A stretch of 64,000 nucleotides of DNA from Mycolicibacterium setense (GCF_000805385.1 NZ_JTJW01000006.1:682001-746000), one strand, 5' to 3'; positions 52,808 through 63,471 are shown, numbered from the stretch's first letter. Notes: generated by a model not told the origin, from the letters alone. A program made the numbers and translations.

Positions 52808-53890
52808 ATGCGTGGTGTTGAGATGACCAGGGATGTTCTGGACGGCATCAATGAGAATGCCGATCGGATACAGGCACTCGGATCGGACAACGAGACGCTG
52901 CGCCGGCTCGACGATCGCACGGTCGCCGCGCTGCGCGAATCCGGGGTGATGCACATGCTGCAGCCCGTGGAGTTCGGCGGTATCGAAACCCACCCGGGCG
53001 ACTTCGCCGAGGCTGTCCTGGAGATCGCCCGGCTGGACGGCTCGGCAGGGTGGGTGGCGGGCTCGGTCGGGGTACCGCCGTGGGCACTGGCCTCGGCCGA
53101 CCGTCGCCTGCGTGACGAGGTGTGGGAGGCCGACCCCGACGTCTGGATCGCCTCGGCGCACACGCCGTCCGGAGTGCTCCTGCCCGTCGACGGCGGTTAC
53201 CGCCTCTCGGGGGAGTGGCGTGCGGTCGCGGCGATCGACCACTGTGAATGGGTGGTGGCCGGTGCCCGTGTGGTCGGAGCGGGCGATTCCGCCGGGCTGG
53301 GATATTCGCTTGTGCCGCAAGCAGATCTGCGCATCGTCGAAGAATCCTGGGATGCGATCGGGTTGATCGGCACCGGAAGCAAGAGCATCACGATCGACGA
53401 CGTGTTCATTCCCGGGCATCGGCTGCTGAACCACAGCAGCATCGTCGACGGCACCGCCGCAGGACACGCCGGCCTGCGCAATCCGATCTACCACATTCCG
53501 CTGAGCACCATTGCGCCGCTGGGAATCACTGCCGCGGTGATCGGCATGGCCGAGGGCGTCCTGGCCCACCATGTCGAGACGGCGGGCGCCGACGGCCCGG
53601 TCGAGGAACACGCGGCCGCCGAGATCCGGGCGTCGCGGCTGGTGCTGCTCGACACGCTCACGGCGTCGTTCAACCGGGTGCTGGACGGGCCGGTCGACCC
53701 CGGCATGCGGGCACGCGCGCGCCGGGATCAGATCGCCGCGGCCCGCCGCGCCGTGCGTGCGATCGACGAGATCGTCTGTCATTCAAGCGTTGACGCGCTG
53801 CGCCGCACCAGCGCGGTGCAGCGATTGTGGCGCGATGCCCACGTCGGCCTTGCGACGGTGGTCGGCGAGTCGAAGGTCGTCGTTCCGTAG
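52808..53890 (+). CDS. HsaA-like flavin-dependent hydroxylase, second
   Basis: A 360-residue protein of the same family as the gene at 50693: VMHMLQPVEFGGIETHP, LDGSAGWVAGSVGV, GLIGTGSKSITIDDVF. It is similar in length to HsaA-type oxygenases. The ATG at 52808 has GGGAG 7 bases upstream; a second ATG at 52823 is possible. It is divergent from iclR and convergent with the SDR operon (78-bp gap). Confidence 0.82.
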   Translation: MRGVEMTRDVLDGINENADRIQALGSDNETLRRLDDRTVAALRESGVMHMLQPVEFGGIETHPGDFAEAVLEIARLDGSAGWVAGSVGVPPWALASADRRLRDEVWEADPDVWIASAHTPSGVLLPVDGGYRLSGEWRAVAAIDHCEWVVAGARVVGAGDSAGLGYSLVPQADLRIVEESWDAIGLIGTGSKSITIDDVFIPGHRLLNHSSIVDGTAAGHAGLRNPIYHIPLSTIAPLGITAAVIGMAEGVLAHHVETAGADGPVEEHAAAEIRASRLVLLDTLTASFNRVLDGPVDPGMRARARRDQIAAARRAVRAIDEIVCHSSVDALRRTSAVQRLWRDAHVGLATVVGESKVVVP

Positions 53891-53968
53891 GTCCGTCCCG
53901 TAGGCCCATCACGTGACCACGACGGGCGGCGCCGATGTCAGCGCCGCCCGTCACCGTCGGTACACGGG

Positions 53969-54760
53969 TTACGCGTGGGTTCCGCCGTCGATACGGATCT
54001 CGGTGCCGCTGATGAAAGCGCCGTCATCGGATACCAGCATCGCGATCACGCCGGCGACCGCGGACGGTGAACCCATCCCGGCGCCACCGGAATCCAGGTT
54101 GGTCGGCATGATGGGCGACAGCTTGGCGAACAGTGACCAATCGGCGTCTGCCGGAAGGAGTCCCGGTGTGGCGTCGGTGATTCCGGACTTGATGCTGCCC
54201 GGGGCCACACTGACCGCGCGTAGCCCCTGCTTGCCGTATTCGAGGGCAAGGGCATGGGTCATCGCCTGGATGCCGCCCTTGCTGGCCGCGTAGGCCGCCA
54301 TGTACGGATGGGCGAACGCCGCCGAGGTGGAACTGAAGTTCACGATCGCGCTCTGCGGGTTCTCCAGCAGTGCCGGCAGGGTCTCGCGGATCACCAGGAA
54401 CGTCCCCGTGAGATTGACGCCGATGATCTGGTTCCACTCCTGCAGACTCATCTGGTGGGTGTGCACCGCGCGCAGCATGCCCGCGGCGTTGACCACTGCG
54501 TCGAGGCCGCCGAGTGTCCGGACTGCGGTGCGCGCGCCGGCGATCACCGACGCCTCGTCGCCGATGTCCATCGTCAGCGCGGTGAGGCGATCAGCGGAGC
54601 CGGCCTGCTGCGCGCTCTGCCGGGTGGCCTCCAGACCGTCGGTGGAGATGTCGGCGCCCACCACCGTGGCACCCTCGTCGAGCAGTCGCAGTGCGGTGGC
54701 CTGCCCGATGCCAGATCCTGCGCCGGTCACCAGGATCCGGCGGCCCTCAAGTCGTTTCAT
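53969..54760 (-). CDS. Short-chain dehydrogenase (SDR)
   Basis: A 263-residue classical SDR with TGAGSGIG, NAAGML, NFSSTSAAF and YAASK. The Asp in GADIS after the second strand suggests NAD(H) preference. ATG 54760 is taken; an in-frame GTG at 54769 overlaps the upstream SDR's stop as GTGA and is a good alternative. It is co-transcribed with that SDR. Confidence 0.86.
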   Translation of the reverse strand: MKRLEGRRILVTGAGSGIGQATALRLLDEGATVVGADISTDGLEATRQSAQQAGSADRLTALTMDIGDEASVIAGARTAVRTLGGLDAVVNAAGMLRAVHTHQMSLQEWNQIIGVNLTGTFLVIRETLPALLENPQSAIVNFSSTSAAFAHPYMAAYAASKGGIQAMTHALALEYGKQGLRAVSVAPGSIKSGITDATPGLLPADADWSLFAKLSPIMPTNLDSGGAGMGSPSAVAGVIAMLVSDDGAFISGTEIRIDGGTHA

Positions 54761-54765
54761 GCTGT

Positions 54766-55557
<792 letters not shown>

Positions 55558-55668
55558 TCACAGTGAGTCGCGGCTGGTTTCGGTGTCGATCCTGGCCGCG
55601 GCGCCGCCGGAGGATGAGAGCAACGATATTCGTCGCGCCGACGGCGCGGCGGAAAGTCTCATTCAACG

Positions 55669-55687
55669 GGCACGTTCGAACAGTGCC
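55669..55687. promoter_or_regulatory. Inverted repeats upstream of the BVMO gene
   Basis: GGCAC-N9-GTGCC at 55669-55687, enclosing a GTTCGAAC palindrome. A second repeat, GGTTCG-N13-CGAACC, lies at 55754-55778, 21 bp before the BVMO start. The 256-bp divergent space probably carries promoters both ways; which regulator binds is not known. Confidence 0.35.
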
Positions 55688-55798
55688 GGGGCAGCCATCT
55701 TCGGGGCGGCCCAGTACCGGTGAGTGGGACAACGGCTGTCCGCCGCACGTGGTGGTTCGTAACGTGACGATCCGAACCATGAAGCGAAAGGCAACACA

Positions 55799-57445
55799 GT
55801 GACAGCCCAGCCAGCTCCGTCAGGTACCGCCGAGCGAAGGTCCCCAGCGGTGGACGTCGTGGTGGTGGGAGCCGGCTTCGCCGGGCTGTACGCGCTGCAT
55901 CGTCTTCGCTCCCAGGGCCTTTCGGTTCGGGTGTTCGAGGCCGCCGATGGCGTCGGCGGCGTGTGGTTCTGGAACCGCTATCCCGGTGCCCGCTGCGACG
56001 TCGAGAGCGTCGACTATTCCTACTCGTTCGACCCCGAACTTGAGCAGGAGTGGAACTGGACCGAGAAGTACGCCACCCAGCCGGAGATCCTGGCGTACCT
56101 CAACCACGTGGCCGACCGGTTCGACCTGCGGCGCGACATCTCCTTCGGGACCCGGGTGACCGACATGGTGCTCGACGAGAAGACGCTGCGCTGGGAGGTC
56201 CGCACCGACCGCGGCGACGTGGTCTCCGCGCGCTTCTGCATCCTGGCGGTCGGGCCGCTGTCGAACGCGAACATTCCGGCGATCGCGGGCCTCGACTCGT
56301 TCGCGGGCGACGTCTACCACACCGCGCACTGGCCGCACGAGGGCGTTGACTTCACCGGCAAGCGGGTCGGCGTGATCGGCACGGGATCCTCCGGCATCCA
56401 GGCGATCCCGTGCATCGCCAAAGAGGCCGCACAGCTCTACGTCTTCCAGAGAACTCCGAACTACAGCGTGCCGGCCGGCAACATTCCGCTCGACGATGCG
56501 ACGCGCGCCGCACAGAAAGCCGGCTACGCCGAGCGGCGCAGGCTCTCGATGGCCAGCGGCGGTGGGTCACCGCACCAGCCCCATCCCAAATCCGCCCTGG
56601 AGGTTTCCGCCGAGGAGCTGCGGCAGACCTACGAGCGGCGCTGGGAGCTGGGCGGAGTGCTGTTCTCCAAGGCCTTCCCGGACCAGCTGCTGACCATCGA
56701 GGCCAACGACACCGCGCGGTTGTTCTGGGAGCGGAAAGTACGGTCCGTGATCGACGATCCCGCCGTCGCCGACGTGCTGATTCCGAAGGATCATCCGATC
56801 GGGGCCAAGCGAATCTGCACCGACGACAACTACTTCCAGACCTTCAACCGGGACAATGTCTCGTTGGTGAATCTGCGGGCCACGCCCATCGAGCGGATCG
56901 AACCATCCGGTGTCGACACCACCGATGCGCACTACGACCTCGATGCTCTGGTGCTGGCCACCGGGTTCGACGCGATGACCGGCTCGGTGCAGAAGCTCAA
57001 TGTGGTGGGCCGCGACGGCCGGACCCTCAACGACGCGTGGGCTGAAGGGCCGGTGACCTACCTCGGCCTCGGTGTCCCGGGCTTTCCGAACCTGTTCAAC
57101 ATCGCCGGTCCGGGCGCGCCGTCGGTGCTGGCCAACATGGTGCTGCATTCGGAGTTGCACGTGAACTGGGTGGCCGACGCGATCGGCTACCTCGACGCCC
57201 AGGGCGCCCCGGCGATCGAGGCACGTGCGGAGGCAGCCGTCGAGTGGGTGGCCGAATGTAGCCGACGTGCCGCGCAAACGCTTATGCCGCAGGCCAATTC
57301 ATGGTATCTGGGGGCGAACATCCCGGGTAAGCCGCGCGTGTTCATGCCGTTCGTCGGAGGCTTCGGCGTGTACGGCGAGATCATCGCGGAGGTGGCGGCG
57401 GCCGGCTACAAGGGCTTCGACATTCACCAGGATCTGAACGACTAG
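55799..57445 (+). CDS. Flavin-containing Baeyer-Villiger monooxygenase (cyclohexanone monooxygenase type)
   Basis: A 548-residue type I BVMO: FAD motif GAGFAG near residue 23, the fingerprint FAGDVYHTAHWP (FxGxxxHTxxWP, Phe168), NADPH motif GTGSSG near residue 194, and the C-terminal GFPNLF/GPGAPSVL region. It inserts oxygen next to a carbonyl, giving a lactone or ester, with NADPH and oxygen. Length and motif fit cyclohexanone/steroid monooxygenases. GTG start with GAAAGG upstream. The esterase, SDRs and ligase of the island provide the steps before and after. Confidence 0.92.
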   Translation: MTAQPAPSGTAERRSPAVDVVVVGAGFAGLYALHRLRSQGLSVRVFEAADGVGGVWFWNRYPGARCDVESVDYSYSFDPELEQEWNWTEKYATQPEILAYLNHVADRFDLRRDISFGTRVTDMVLDEKTLRWEVRTDRGDVVSARFCILAVGPLSNANIPAIAGLDSFAGDVYHTAHWPHEGVDFTGKRVGVIGTGSSGIQAIPCIAKEAAQLYVFQRTPNYSVPAGNIPLDDATRAAQKAGYAERRRLSMASGGGSPHQPHPKSALEVSAEELRQTYERRWELGGVLFSKAFPDQLLTIEANDTARLFWERKVRSVIDDPAVADVLIPKDHPIGAKRICTDDNYFQTFNRDNVSLVNLRATPIERIEPSGVDTTDAHYDLDALVLATGFDAMTGSVQKLNVVGRDGRTLNDAWAEGPVTYLGLGVPGFPNLFNIAGPGAPSVLANMVLHSELHVNWVADAIGYLDAQGAPAIEARAEAAVEWVAECSRRAAQTLMPQANSWYLGANIPGKPRVFMPFVGGFGVYGEIIAEVAAAGYKGFDIHQDLND

Positions 57446-57770
57446 CGGTTCCTTCGTCCTACCTCGTCTTCGTCCTACCCTGTCCTACGGAAGCGCATCG
57501 ACCCTGGCGCCGGTCCACCTGTTCGCGCAGTGAGAGATGCTGAATTCAGCACTCGGCCAGCGTATTTGACGTGCAGCCGCACTCCTCTGACGACCACACG
57601 GGCAGGAATCTTGTACCGATCAGCGGGACTGCGGCTCCTGGACGCGCCATGAGTGCGCACCATCACATTGCCCGGCGCGATGAGGCGGCCGACACACCGA
57701 AACCGTGAAGTCCGTACGTCGCCGGCAAGCAGGTCCGACGTCACCACGGCCTGTGCGAACAACTGGACAG
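57446..57770. other. Intergenic region before the histidine phosphatase gene
   Basis: 325 bp without a gene I can support. It has short direct repeats of a CGTCCTACC unit near 57455-57485 and a 12-bp palindrome GCTGAATTCAGC at 57539-57550. A 95-codon minus-strand frame (57475-57762) is Arg/Val-rich without recognisable features and is not called. The region marks the edge between the island and conserved DNA. Confidence 0.5.
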
Positions 57771-59219
57771 ATGGAGAGGAAATTGGACCGACACAGCAAC
57801 TTCGACAACGGTGCCGTACCCGCTGTACGTCGCCGTTCGAGAACGACGTGGAGAGCCCTTGGCATCATGCTCACTGCCATCGGCTTTTTCGTGATGTCCG
57901 TGCTGCCGGCATGGGCCGCCGAGAACATGCGGGTCACCTTCGTGCGCCACGGCCAGTCCGCGGGCAACACGTCGGGCAACATCGACACTTCGACGCCGGG
58001 TCCGTCGCTCACCCCGGTGGGGCGCGAGCAGGCCCAAGGGGTGGTCGACAAGCTGGGGGACAACAACTACGACGCGATCTACGCGTCGCAGATGATCCGC
58101 ACCCAGCAGACCGCGGAACCGATGTCGGCCTATCTGGGTCTGCCGATCCAGGTGCTGCCCGGCCTGCAGGAGATCGAGGCGGGCGACTACGAGGGCACAC
58201 CGGAGAGCGGTGCACTCGGTGGCTATCTCAAGTCCCCGATCGCCTGGGCGTTCGCCGGCCAGCTCGACGCGCGTATCCCGGGGTCGATCGACGGCAATGA
58301 GTTCGACGCGCGCGTCGACGGCGCCTTGAAGACGATGTACGACAAGGGCGACCGCAATGTCATCGTGTTCTCCCACGGCGGCACCATCATGTTCTGGACG
58401 ATGATGAACGCCAAGAACCTCACCCTGGCGGAAAAGGGCATGCTGCTGAGCCAGCACGCGCTGGGCAACACCGATTACGTGGTGATCGAGGGGAACCCCG
58501 AAGACGGCTGGACAGTGGTGGATTGGGACGGCCAACGGTTCACCCCCGAGCCGACATTCGGGCACGAGGTCGGCGTGCAGGTGCGCACGCTCAACCGTCA
58601 GCTCGAAGCCGCCATGAAGCAGGTCACCGACTCGTTCGCCACCGGTGACGTGATCAAGGTGGCGACGGCGATCAACCGCAGTGTGGCCGATGCCTCGTCC
58701 TCGGTGGCCAAGTTCAACCGGGCGATCAATGCCGAGGTGATCAAGCGGATCGACAAGGCGATCGGCGGAGCGGGCGAGCCTACTTCCGATCCGGTGCCGG
58801 AGCTCACCGACAAGGTGCCGGACCCGGTCAAGGACATCGCCGCGACCACAGGTTCGGCGACGGACATGCTGAAGCCGTTGGACGCTCCGGTGGCCGACCC
58901 GAAGCACGCGTCGAATTCGGCCGGGTCCGATCGCACCGGCACGGCCCGGAAGGCCACCTCCGCGGTACGTGGCACCGGCGCCACCGACCTGAGCGCCGGC
59001 AACATGGTCAGGCCCGGCAAGGCTTTTGCCGATGCCAAGCGCGCCGGTGACCAGGTTCGTACCGCGGTGTCCGATGCCGCCGATCAGCTGAGGTCGACGG
59101 TGAAGTCCTCGGTCGGCAGCATCACCGCCGCCAAGAAGGCGCCCGAAAGTGCGGGCGCGCCAACCGCTTCGCGCGGCGATTCGGATTCCGGCAAGGCTTC
59201 CGCCGATTCGGACAGCTGA
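57771..59219 (+). CDS. Secreted histidine phosphatase with long disordered C-terminus
   Basis: A 482-residue exported protein: a signal peptide (hydrophobic part about residues 27-46, then AWAAE), a histidine phosphatase domain with VRHGQS (Arg59, His60), SQMIRTQQTAEPM and the second His in FSHGGT. The last 180 residues are rich in Ala, Thr, Lys and Ser with no fold I recognise. It could dephosphorylate extracellular substrates. The ATG at 57771 precedes the signal; another frame start at 57705 is less likely. It is convergent with sigA. Confidence 0.78.
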   Translation: MERKLDRHSNFDNGAVPAVRRRSRTTWRALGIMLTAIGFFVMSVLPAWAAENMRVTFVRHGQSAGNTSGNIDTSTPGPSLTPVGREQAQGVVDKLGDNNYDAIYASQMIRTQQTAEPMSAYLGLPIQVLPGLQEIEAGDYEGTPESGALGGYLKSPIAWAFAGQLDARIPGSIDGNEFDARVDGALKTMYDKGDRNVIVFSHGGTIMFWTMMNAKNLTLAEKGMLLSQHALGNTDYVVIEGNPEDGWTVVDWDGQRFTPEPTFGHEVGVQVRTLNRQLEAAMKQVTDSFATGDVIKVATAINRSVADASSSVAKFNRAINAEVIKRIDKAIGGAGEPTSDPVPELTDKVPDPVKDIAATTGSATDMLKPLDAPVADPKHASNSAGSDRTGTARKATSAVRGTGATDLSAGNMVRPGKAFADAKRAGDQVRTAVSDAADQLRSTVKSSVGSITAAKKAPESAGAPTASRGDSDSGKASADSDS

Positions 59220-59228
59220 TGAACGGAT

Positions 59229-59294
59229 GCGGGCCGGATTAGTTTCGGCCCGCGGTATGAAATCGGCCCCCTCCGTGTGACGGAGGGGGCCGAT
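59229..59294. terminator. Tandem hairpins between the phosphatase gene and sigA
   Basis: First GCGGGCCG/CGGCCCGC (59229-59253, 9-nt loop), then a perfect 14-bp stem ATCGGCCCCCTCCG paired with 59281-59294 around TGTGA. They lie between convergent stops and should end transcription from both sides. Confidence 0.75.
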
Positions 59295-59317
59295 CTCGTC
59301 GTGACTGTTCGGGCGGG

Positions 59318-60754
59318 CTAGTCCAGGTAGTCCCGCAGTACCTGCGAGCGGCTCGGGTGGCGCAGCTTGCTCATGGTCTTGGACTCGATCTGGCGGATGC
59401 GCTCACGCGTCACGCCGTAGACCTGACCGATCTCGTCGAGCGTGCGGGGCTGACCGTCGGTCAGTCCGAAGCGCAGCCGGACCACGCCGGCCTCACGCTC
59501 GGACAACGTCTCCAGCACAGACTGCAGCTGGTCCTGCAGCAGCGTGAACGACACGGCGTCCACGGCTACCACGGCTTCACTGTCCTCGATGAAGTCACCG
59601 AGCTGGCTGTCGCCCTCGTCGCCGATGGTCTGGTCCAGCGAGATGGGCTCACGCGCGTACTGCTGGATCTCCAGCACCTTCTCCGGCGTGATGTCCATTT
59701 CCTTGGCCAGCTCTTCGGGCGTGGGCTCGCGACCCAGGTCCTGCAACAGCTCGCGCTGGATCCGGCCCAGCTTGTTGATCACCTCGACCATGTGCACCGG
59801 GATACGGATGGTGCGGGCCTGGTCGGCCATGGCGCGGGTGATGGCCTGGCGGATCCACCAGGTGGCGTACGTGGAGAACTTGTAGCCCTTGGTGTAGTCG
59901 AACTTCTCCACCGCGCGGATCAGGCCCAGGTTGCCTTCCTGGATGAGGTCCAGGAACGCCATGCCGCGGCCGGTGTAGCGCTTGGCCAGCGACACCACCA
60001 GACGCAGGTTGGCTTCCAGCAGATGGTTTTTCGCGCGATCACCGTCGCGGCAGATCCACTGGTAGTCGCGGCGCACCTGGGTGGTGAGCTTTTCGCCCTT
60101 CTCGGCGAATTCGGCCATCTTCTGGGTCGCGAACAACCCGGCCTCGATGCGCTTGGCGAGCTCGACCTCTTCCTCCGCGTTGAGGAGGGCGACCTTGCCG
60201 ATCTGCTTCAGGTAGGCGCGGACGGAGTCGGCCGAAGCCGTCAGCTCCGCATCCTTGCGTGCCTGCCGCAGCGCTTCGGACTCTTCCTCGTCCCACACGA
60301 AGTCGCCGGAGGCCTTGTCCTTCTCGGTCGGCTCGGGGTGCTCCTCGTCGGCCTTCGCCGCCTTGGCCGCAGCCGGCGCGGAGGCCTTGGCGTCCTTGCC
60401 TTCTTCCGCCTCGTCGTCCTCGTCGTCGGCCGCATCCTCGACGTCGTCGTCCGTGTCGAGGTCCTCGTCGAGCACGAGTTCGGTGTCGTCGACCTCGAGA
60501 TCTTCGGGACCTGCCTCCAGGTCGTCGGTGGTCTCGAGGTCGTCACTGACGTCTTCTGGCTTGCTCGCCGCGGCCTTGGTGGCCTTCTTGGCGGGCGCCT
60601 TCTTGGCGGGAGCGCGCTTGGTGGCGGTGCCGCCCTCGGCTTTGGCCGCGGTGCTCTTGGCTGCCCGCTTGGCCGGGGCCTTCTTGGCGGGAGTCTTGGT
60701 AGCGGTGCGCTTCACCGGCTCGTCGGTCGCCGGGCTTGCTTTTGTCGCTGCCAC
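59318..60754 (-). CDS. sigA: SigA, primary sigma factor
   Basis: A 478-residue sigma-70. The first 190 residues are the mycobacterial SigA extension, Lys/Ala repeats (PAKKAPAK type) and then very acidic runs. Regions 1.2-4 follow, with [34 protein letters not shown] and the C-terminal [18 protein letters not shown]. It directs housekeeping transcription. The start is GTG 60754 ([13 protein letters not shown] after the initiator), matching M. smegmatis MysA from memory; in-frame codons further up are not conserved. AAAGGG precedes it. Confidence 0.96.
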   Translation of the reverse strand: MAATKASPATDEPVKRTATKTPAKKAPAKRAAKSTAAKAEGGTATKRAPAKKAPAKKATKAAASKPEDVSDDLETTDDLEAGPEDLEVDDTELVLDEDLDTDDDVEDAADDEDDEAEEGKDAKASAPAAAKAAKADEEHPEPTEKDKASGDFVWDEEESEALRQARKDAELTASADSVRAYLKQIGKVALLNAEEEVELAKRIEAGLFATQKMAEFAEKGEKLTTQVRRDYQWICRDGDRAKNHLLEANLRLVVSLAKRYTGRGMAFLDLIQEGNLGLIRAVEKFDYTKGYKFSTYATWWIRQAITRAMADQARTIRIPVHMVEVINKLGRIQRELLQDLGREPTPEELAKEMDITPEKVLEIQQYAREPISLDQTIGDEGDSQLGDFIEDSEAVVAVDAVSFTLLQDQLQSVLETLSEREAGVVRLRFGLTDGQPRTLDEIGQVYGVTRERIRQIESKTMSKLRHPSRSQVLRDYLD

Positions 60755-60886
60755 GTACACCCTTTCGGTCTCACAAAATTTCTCGGCGGGCATGGGCATA
60801 CTCCACCGAAAGCGTCTGCTATCGAATGTTGGCGTTCTTATCGGCTGGGATATTCACCGCTATTCGGTAGGCGGCCGCCGAGGACC

Positions 60887-60892
60887 ATTGTA
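60887..60892 (-). promoter_or_regulatory. Possible sigA promoter -10 element
   Basis: TACAAT on the minus strand, about 130 nt upstream of the GTG, in a 222-bp space after ppgK. No clear -35 hexamer precedes it; mycobacterial housekeeping promoters often lack one. Confidence 0.35.
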
Positions 60893-60975
60893 ACGACAGT
60901 GTGGGTGTTCACCGTGCCGAGCGGCAAATTTCGACACGTCACCGACCGAAAGCGGCAAAGTTACCCGGCGGTAGC

Positions 60976-61782
60976 CTAGGTGTCGACGGTCACCAGATTC
61001 CGGCTGGCCATCGCCGCACCGACGATGCCGGCGCTGTTGAGCAAGGTCGCCGGGACGATCGGGGTGCGGATTTTCAGCAGTGGCAGCCACTTGTCGGATT
61101 TGCGGCTGATGCCGCCGCCCGCGATGAACAGATCCGGCCAGATCGCGTTCTCGATGGTCACCAGAACCTTGTTCACCTCTTCGCTCCACCGCGCGTAACT
61201 CCACTCCTTGCGTTCCTTGACCGAGGACGCGGCGCGATGTTCGGCCTCCTTGCCGTCCACCTCGAGGTGGCCAAACTCGGTGTTGGGCAACAACACCCCG
61301 TTGTGGATCACGGCGGAACCGATGCCGGTGCCGAAGGTCAGCAGCACCACGACACCGGAGTTGTCCTTGCCCGCGCCGTAGCGCTCCTCGGCGAGGCCCG
61401 CCGCGTCGGCGTCGTTCAACACGCGCACCGGCAGGCCGCCGAGCGCGGCGCTGATCACCTCGGCGGCGTTCACGCCGATCCAGCCCTTGTCGACATTGGC
61501 CGCCGTGCGCACGATGCCGTCGGTGACGACGCCGGGGTAGGTGACGCCCACGCTGCCGGTCCAGCCGAACTCGGCTACCACCGCAGCCACCGTCTTCGCC
61601 ACCGATTCGGGCGTCGACGGCTGCGGCGTGTCGAGCTTGAACCGCTCGCCGATGAGCTGCCCGGTATCGAGGTCGACGATGCCGCCCTTGATCCCGCTGC
61701 CGCCGACGTCGACGCCGAATCCGCGGCGTTGAGCCTCGGTGGCGGGAACCGGATCTGCCGCGGGTGCGTCGGCTGCGGTCAT
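60976..61782 (-). CDS. ppgK: PpgK, polyphosphate glucokinase
   Basis: A 268-residue ROK-family kinase phosphorylating glucose from polyphosphate or ATP. Motifs are GVDVGGSGIKGGIVD, TFGTGIGSAV and the substrate EFGHLEVDG, with a C-terminal FIAGGGISRK. Length and position before sigA match Rv2702. It is transcribed in the same direction as sigA and divergent from suhB. Confidence 0.93.
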   Translation of the reverse strand: MTAADAPAADPVPATEAQRRGFGVDVGGSGIKGGIVDLDTGQLIGERFKLDTPQPSTPESVAKTVAAVVAEFGWTGSVGVTYPGVVTDGIVRTAANVDKGWIGVNAAEVISAALGGLPVRVLNDADAAGLAEERYGAGKDNSGVVVLLTFGTGIGSAVIHNGVLLPNTEFGHLEVDGKEAEHRAASSVKERKEWSYARWSEEVNKVLVTIENAIWPDLFIAGGGISRKSDKWLPLLKIRTPIVPATLLNSAGIVGAAMASRNLVTVDT

Positions 61783-61940
61783 GGGTGCTCCTTTGTGGGA
61801 CAGGCGGTGAGCAGGCTGTCGGACAGGGTGAGGGACAAACCAAGGCGCGTCCCCACCCTAGTCGTTCGGCACCCCACCCGCGGATGGTCCGACACCGACC
61901 GCGAAGCGACTTTTCGGCCGGAAGATGTTGCGATAGGGCC

Positions 61941-62795
61941 GTGACCGACAACAGTTTCGATGCTCCCGCCCTGCGCGTGGTGGCCGAGCAACTCGCCACC
62001 GACGCCGCCGAGTTCGTCGCCCGCCGGCGCGCCGAGGTGTTCGGTACCGTCGCGGCCTCAGGCGGCGCCGGGGTACGTGACGACGCAGGGACCGTCAGAT
62101 CCAAGAGCACCCCGACCGACCCCGTCACGATCGTCGACACCGAAACCGAGCGGTGGTTGCGTGAGCGGCTGGCGGTGTTGCGACCGGGGGAGGCGATCCT
62201 CGGTGAGGAGGAGGGCGGTCAGCAGGACGGCCGGCGAGGACTGAGCTGGGTGATCGACCCGATCGACGGCACGGTCAACTTCGTCTACGGAATACCGGCG
62301 TATGCGGTTTCGGTGGCCGTGCAGTACGACGGGCGGTCGGTGGCCGGGGCGGTGGCGAATGTGCCGGCCGGCGAGGTGTACTCGGCCGCACTGGGTCACG
62401 GTGCCGAGGTGGTGCGGGACGGGGTCCGGACCGCACTGCGGTGCAGCGGCGTCGAGGACCTGTCGATGGCACTGGTGGGTACCGGGTTCGCCTACGACGC
62501 CGGCCGGCGCGGGCGGCAGGCCGCAGTGCTGGCCCAGCTGCTGCCCTCGGTGCGTGACGTGCGCCGTATCGGCTCCTGCGCGCTCGATCTGTGCATGGTC
62601 GCCGCGGGCCGGCTGGACGCCTACTACGAGGAGGGTGTCCAGGTCTGGGATTGGGCCGCGGCGGCGCTGATCGCGGCGGAGGCCGGTGCGACGGTGTGGT
62701 TGCCGACCGGTGCGACCGAGCAGGTGGCCGCATCGGCGCCGGGCATCGCCGACGCCCTGCACCGCGCGCTAGCAGGCGCCGGTATGGATCTTTGA
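61941..62795 (+). CDS. suhB: SuhB, inositol monophosphatase
   Basis: A 284-residue Mg-dependent inositol-1-phosphatase with GEEEGG, DPIDGTVNFVYG and the C-terminal QVWDWAAAALIA. It supplies inositol for phosphatidylinositol and mycothiol. The GTG at 61941 fits the family start; an upstream extension overlaps the ppgK leader. Its last 27 bp overlap the convergent cei gene. Confidence 0.93.
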   Translation: MTDNSFDAPALRVVAEQLATDAAEFVARRRAEVFGTVAASGGAGVRDDAGTVRSKSTPTDPVTIVDTETERWLRERLAVLRPGEAILGEEEGGQQDGRRGLSWVIDPIDGTVNFVYGIPAYAVSVAVQYDGRSVAGAVANVPAGEVYSAALGHGAEVVRDGVRTALRCSGVEDLSMALVGTGFAYDAGRRGRQAAVLAQLLPSVRDVRRIGSCALDLCMVAAGRLDAYYEEGVQVWDWAAAALIAAEAGATVWLPTGATEQVAASAPGIADALHRALAGAGMDL

Positions 62796-63419
62796 CAGCA
62801 GCGCGGAATCCGACGGCGCCGTGGCGTCAGGCCTCAGGCTGGCCAGCACTGCCTTGATGTCATCGTTGCTGGCGAGCTCGCTGAACTCGGTTCCCAGCGC
62901 CAGATCGACTGTGGCATCGGGCCTTTCGTCCTGGAACAGCTCGGTGCACGGAGCCACCAGCCACAGCGCGGCGGCGGCGGTGCGGCCCGACGGACCGAAC
63001 CGGATCTGACCCTGGCATTCCAGCCGCGTGTTGGCGTAGATCGGGTCGTTGGCAGCCTCGGGCTGGGCAAAGCCGAGATCGCGGAGCGCACCGGCCACCT
63101 CGCCCGCCTGACCGCCCTGGCCGCTGGCGTTGAGCACCCGGATCCTGGTCTCGGCCAGCGGTGCGGGTGTGACCTCGGTCATGGCCGAGCGGGCCACTTG
63201 TTCGCCGAGCTTGGGCGCAGCCGGATCGGTGGCGGGCGGCGGGTTGTTGCAGACCGTTGCCTCGTGCACATCGGCGGGCTGACTGAGGGCGATGATCCAG
63301 ACGATCATCGTCACCACGGCGAGTGCGACGAAGAGCACGATGCCGGGAACGAAACTGCGCCGACGGAACGGACGACCGTGTCGGTCGAAGGCGGTGCCAT
63401 CGGTGATTTGCGCGACCAC
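62769..63419 (-). CDS. cei: Cei, envelope integrity protein
   Basis: A 216-residue protein with one N-terminal membrane helix (about residues 24-48) and an extracytoplasmic LytR-C-like domain (RIRVLNASGQGGQAGEVAGALRDLGF, core VLNASGQGG), with four or more Cys that may pair. It matches Cei (Rv2700), needed for cell-envelope integrity. It is divergent from the DUF4193 gene; the 166-bp space holds a CRP-type site. Confidence 0.88.
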   Translation of the reverse strand: MVAQITDGTAFDRHGRPFRRRSFVPGIVLFVALAVVTMIVWIIALSQPADVHEATVCNNPPPATDPAAPKLGEQVARSAMTEVTPAPLAETRIRVLNASGQGGQAGEVAGALRDLGFAQPEAANDPIYANTRLECQGQIRFGPSGRTAAAALWLVAPCTELFQDERPDATVDLALGTEFSELASNDDIKAVLASLRPDATAPSDSALLSKIHTGAC

Positions 63420-63471
63420 ACATGCACTCTAAGGGCAACGGTGTTCGCTGGCGCAGCAGTGCTCAGACGGT

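Noticed and set aside
57539..57550. GCTGAATTCAGC palindrome
   Set aside because: Only 12 bp and isolated; it resembles the GntR operator halves in inverted order but does not fit the 16-bp consensus.
57475..57762. 95-codon minus-strand frame in the gap before the phosphatase
   Set aside because: No start signal, no motif and no neighbour in phase; composition looks non-coding.
60560..60720. Repeated CTTCTTGGC-type units
   Set aside because: They encode the Lys/Ala repeats of the SigA N-terminus.
59357..60979. 540-codon open frame on the + strand
   Set aside because: Antisense to sigA, with the Leu/Gly-rich repeats expected from the complement of the Lys/Ala and acidic runs.
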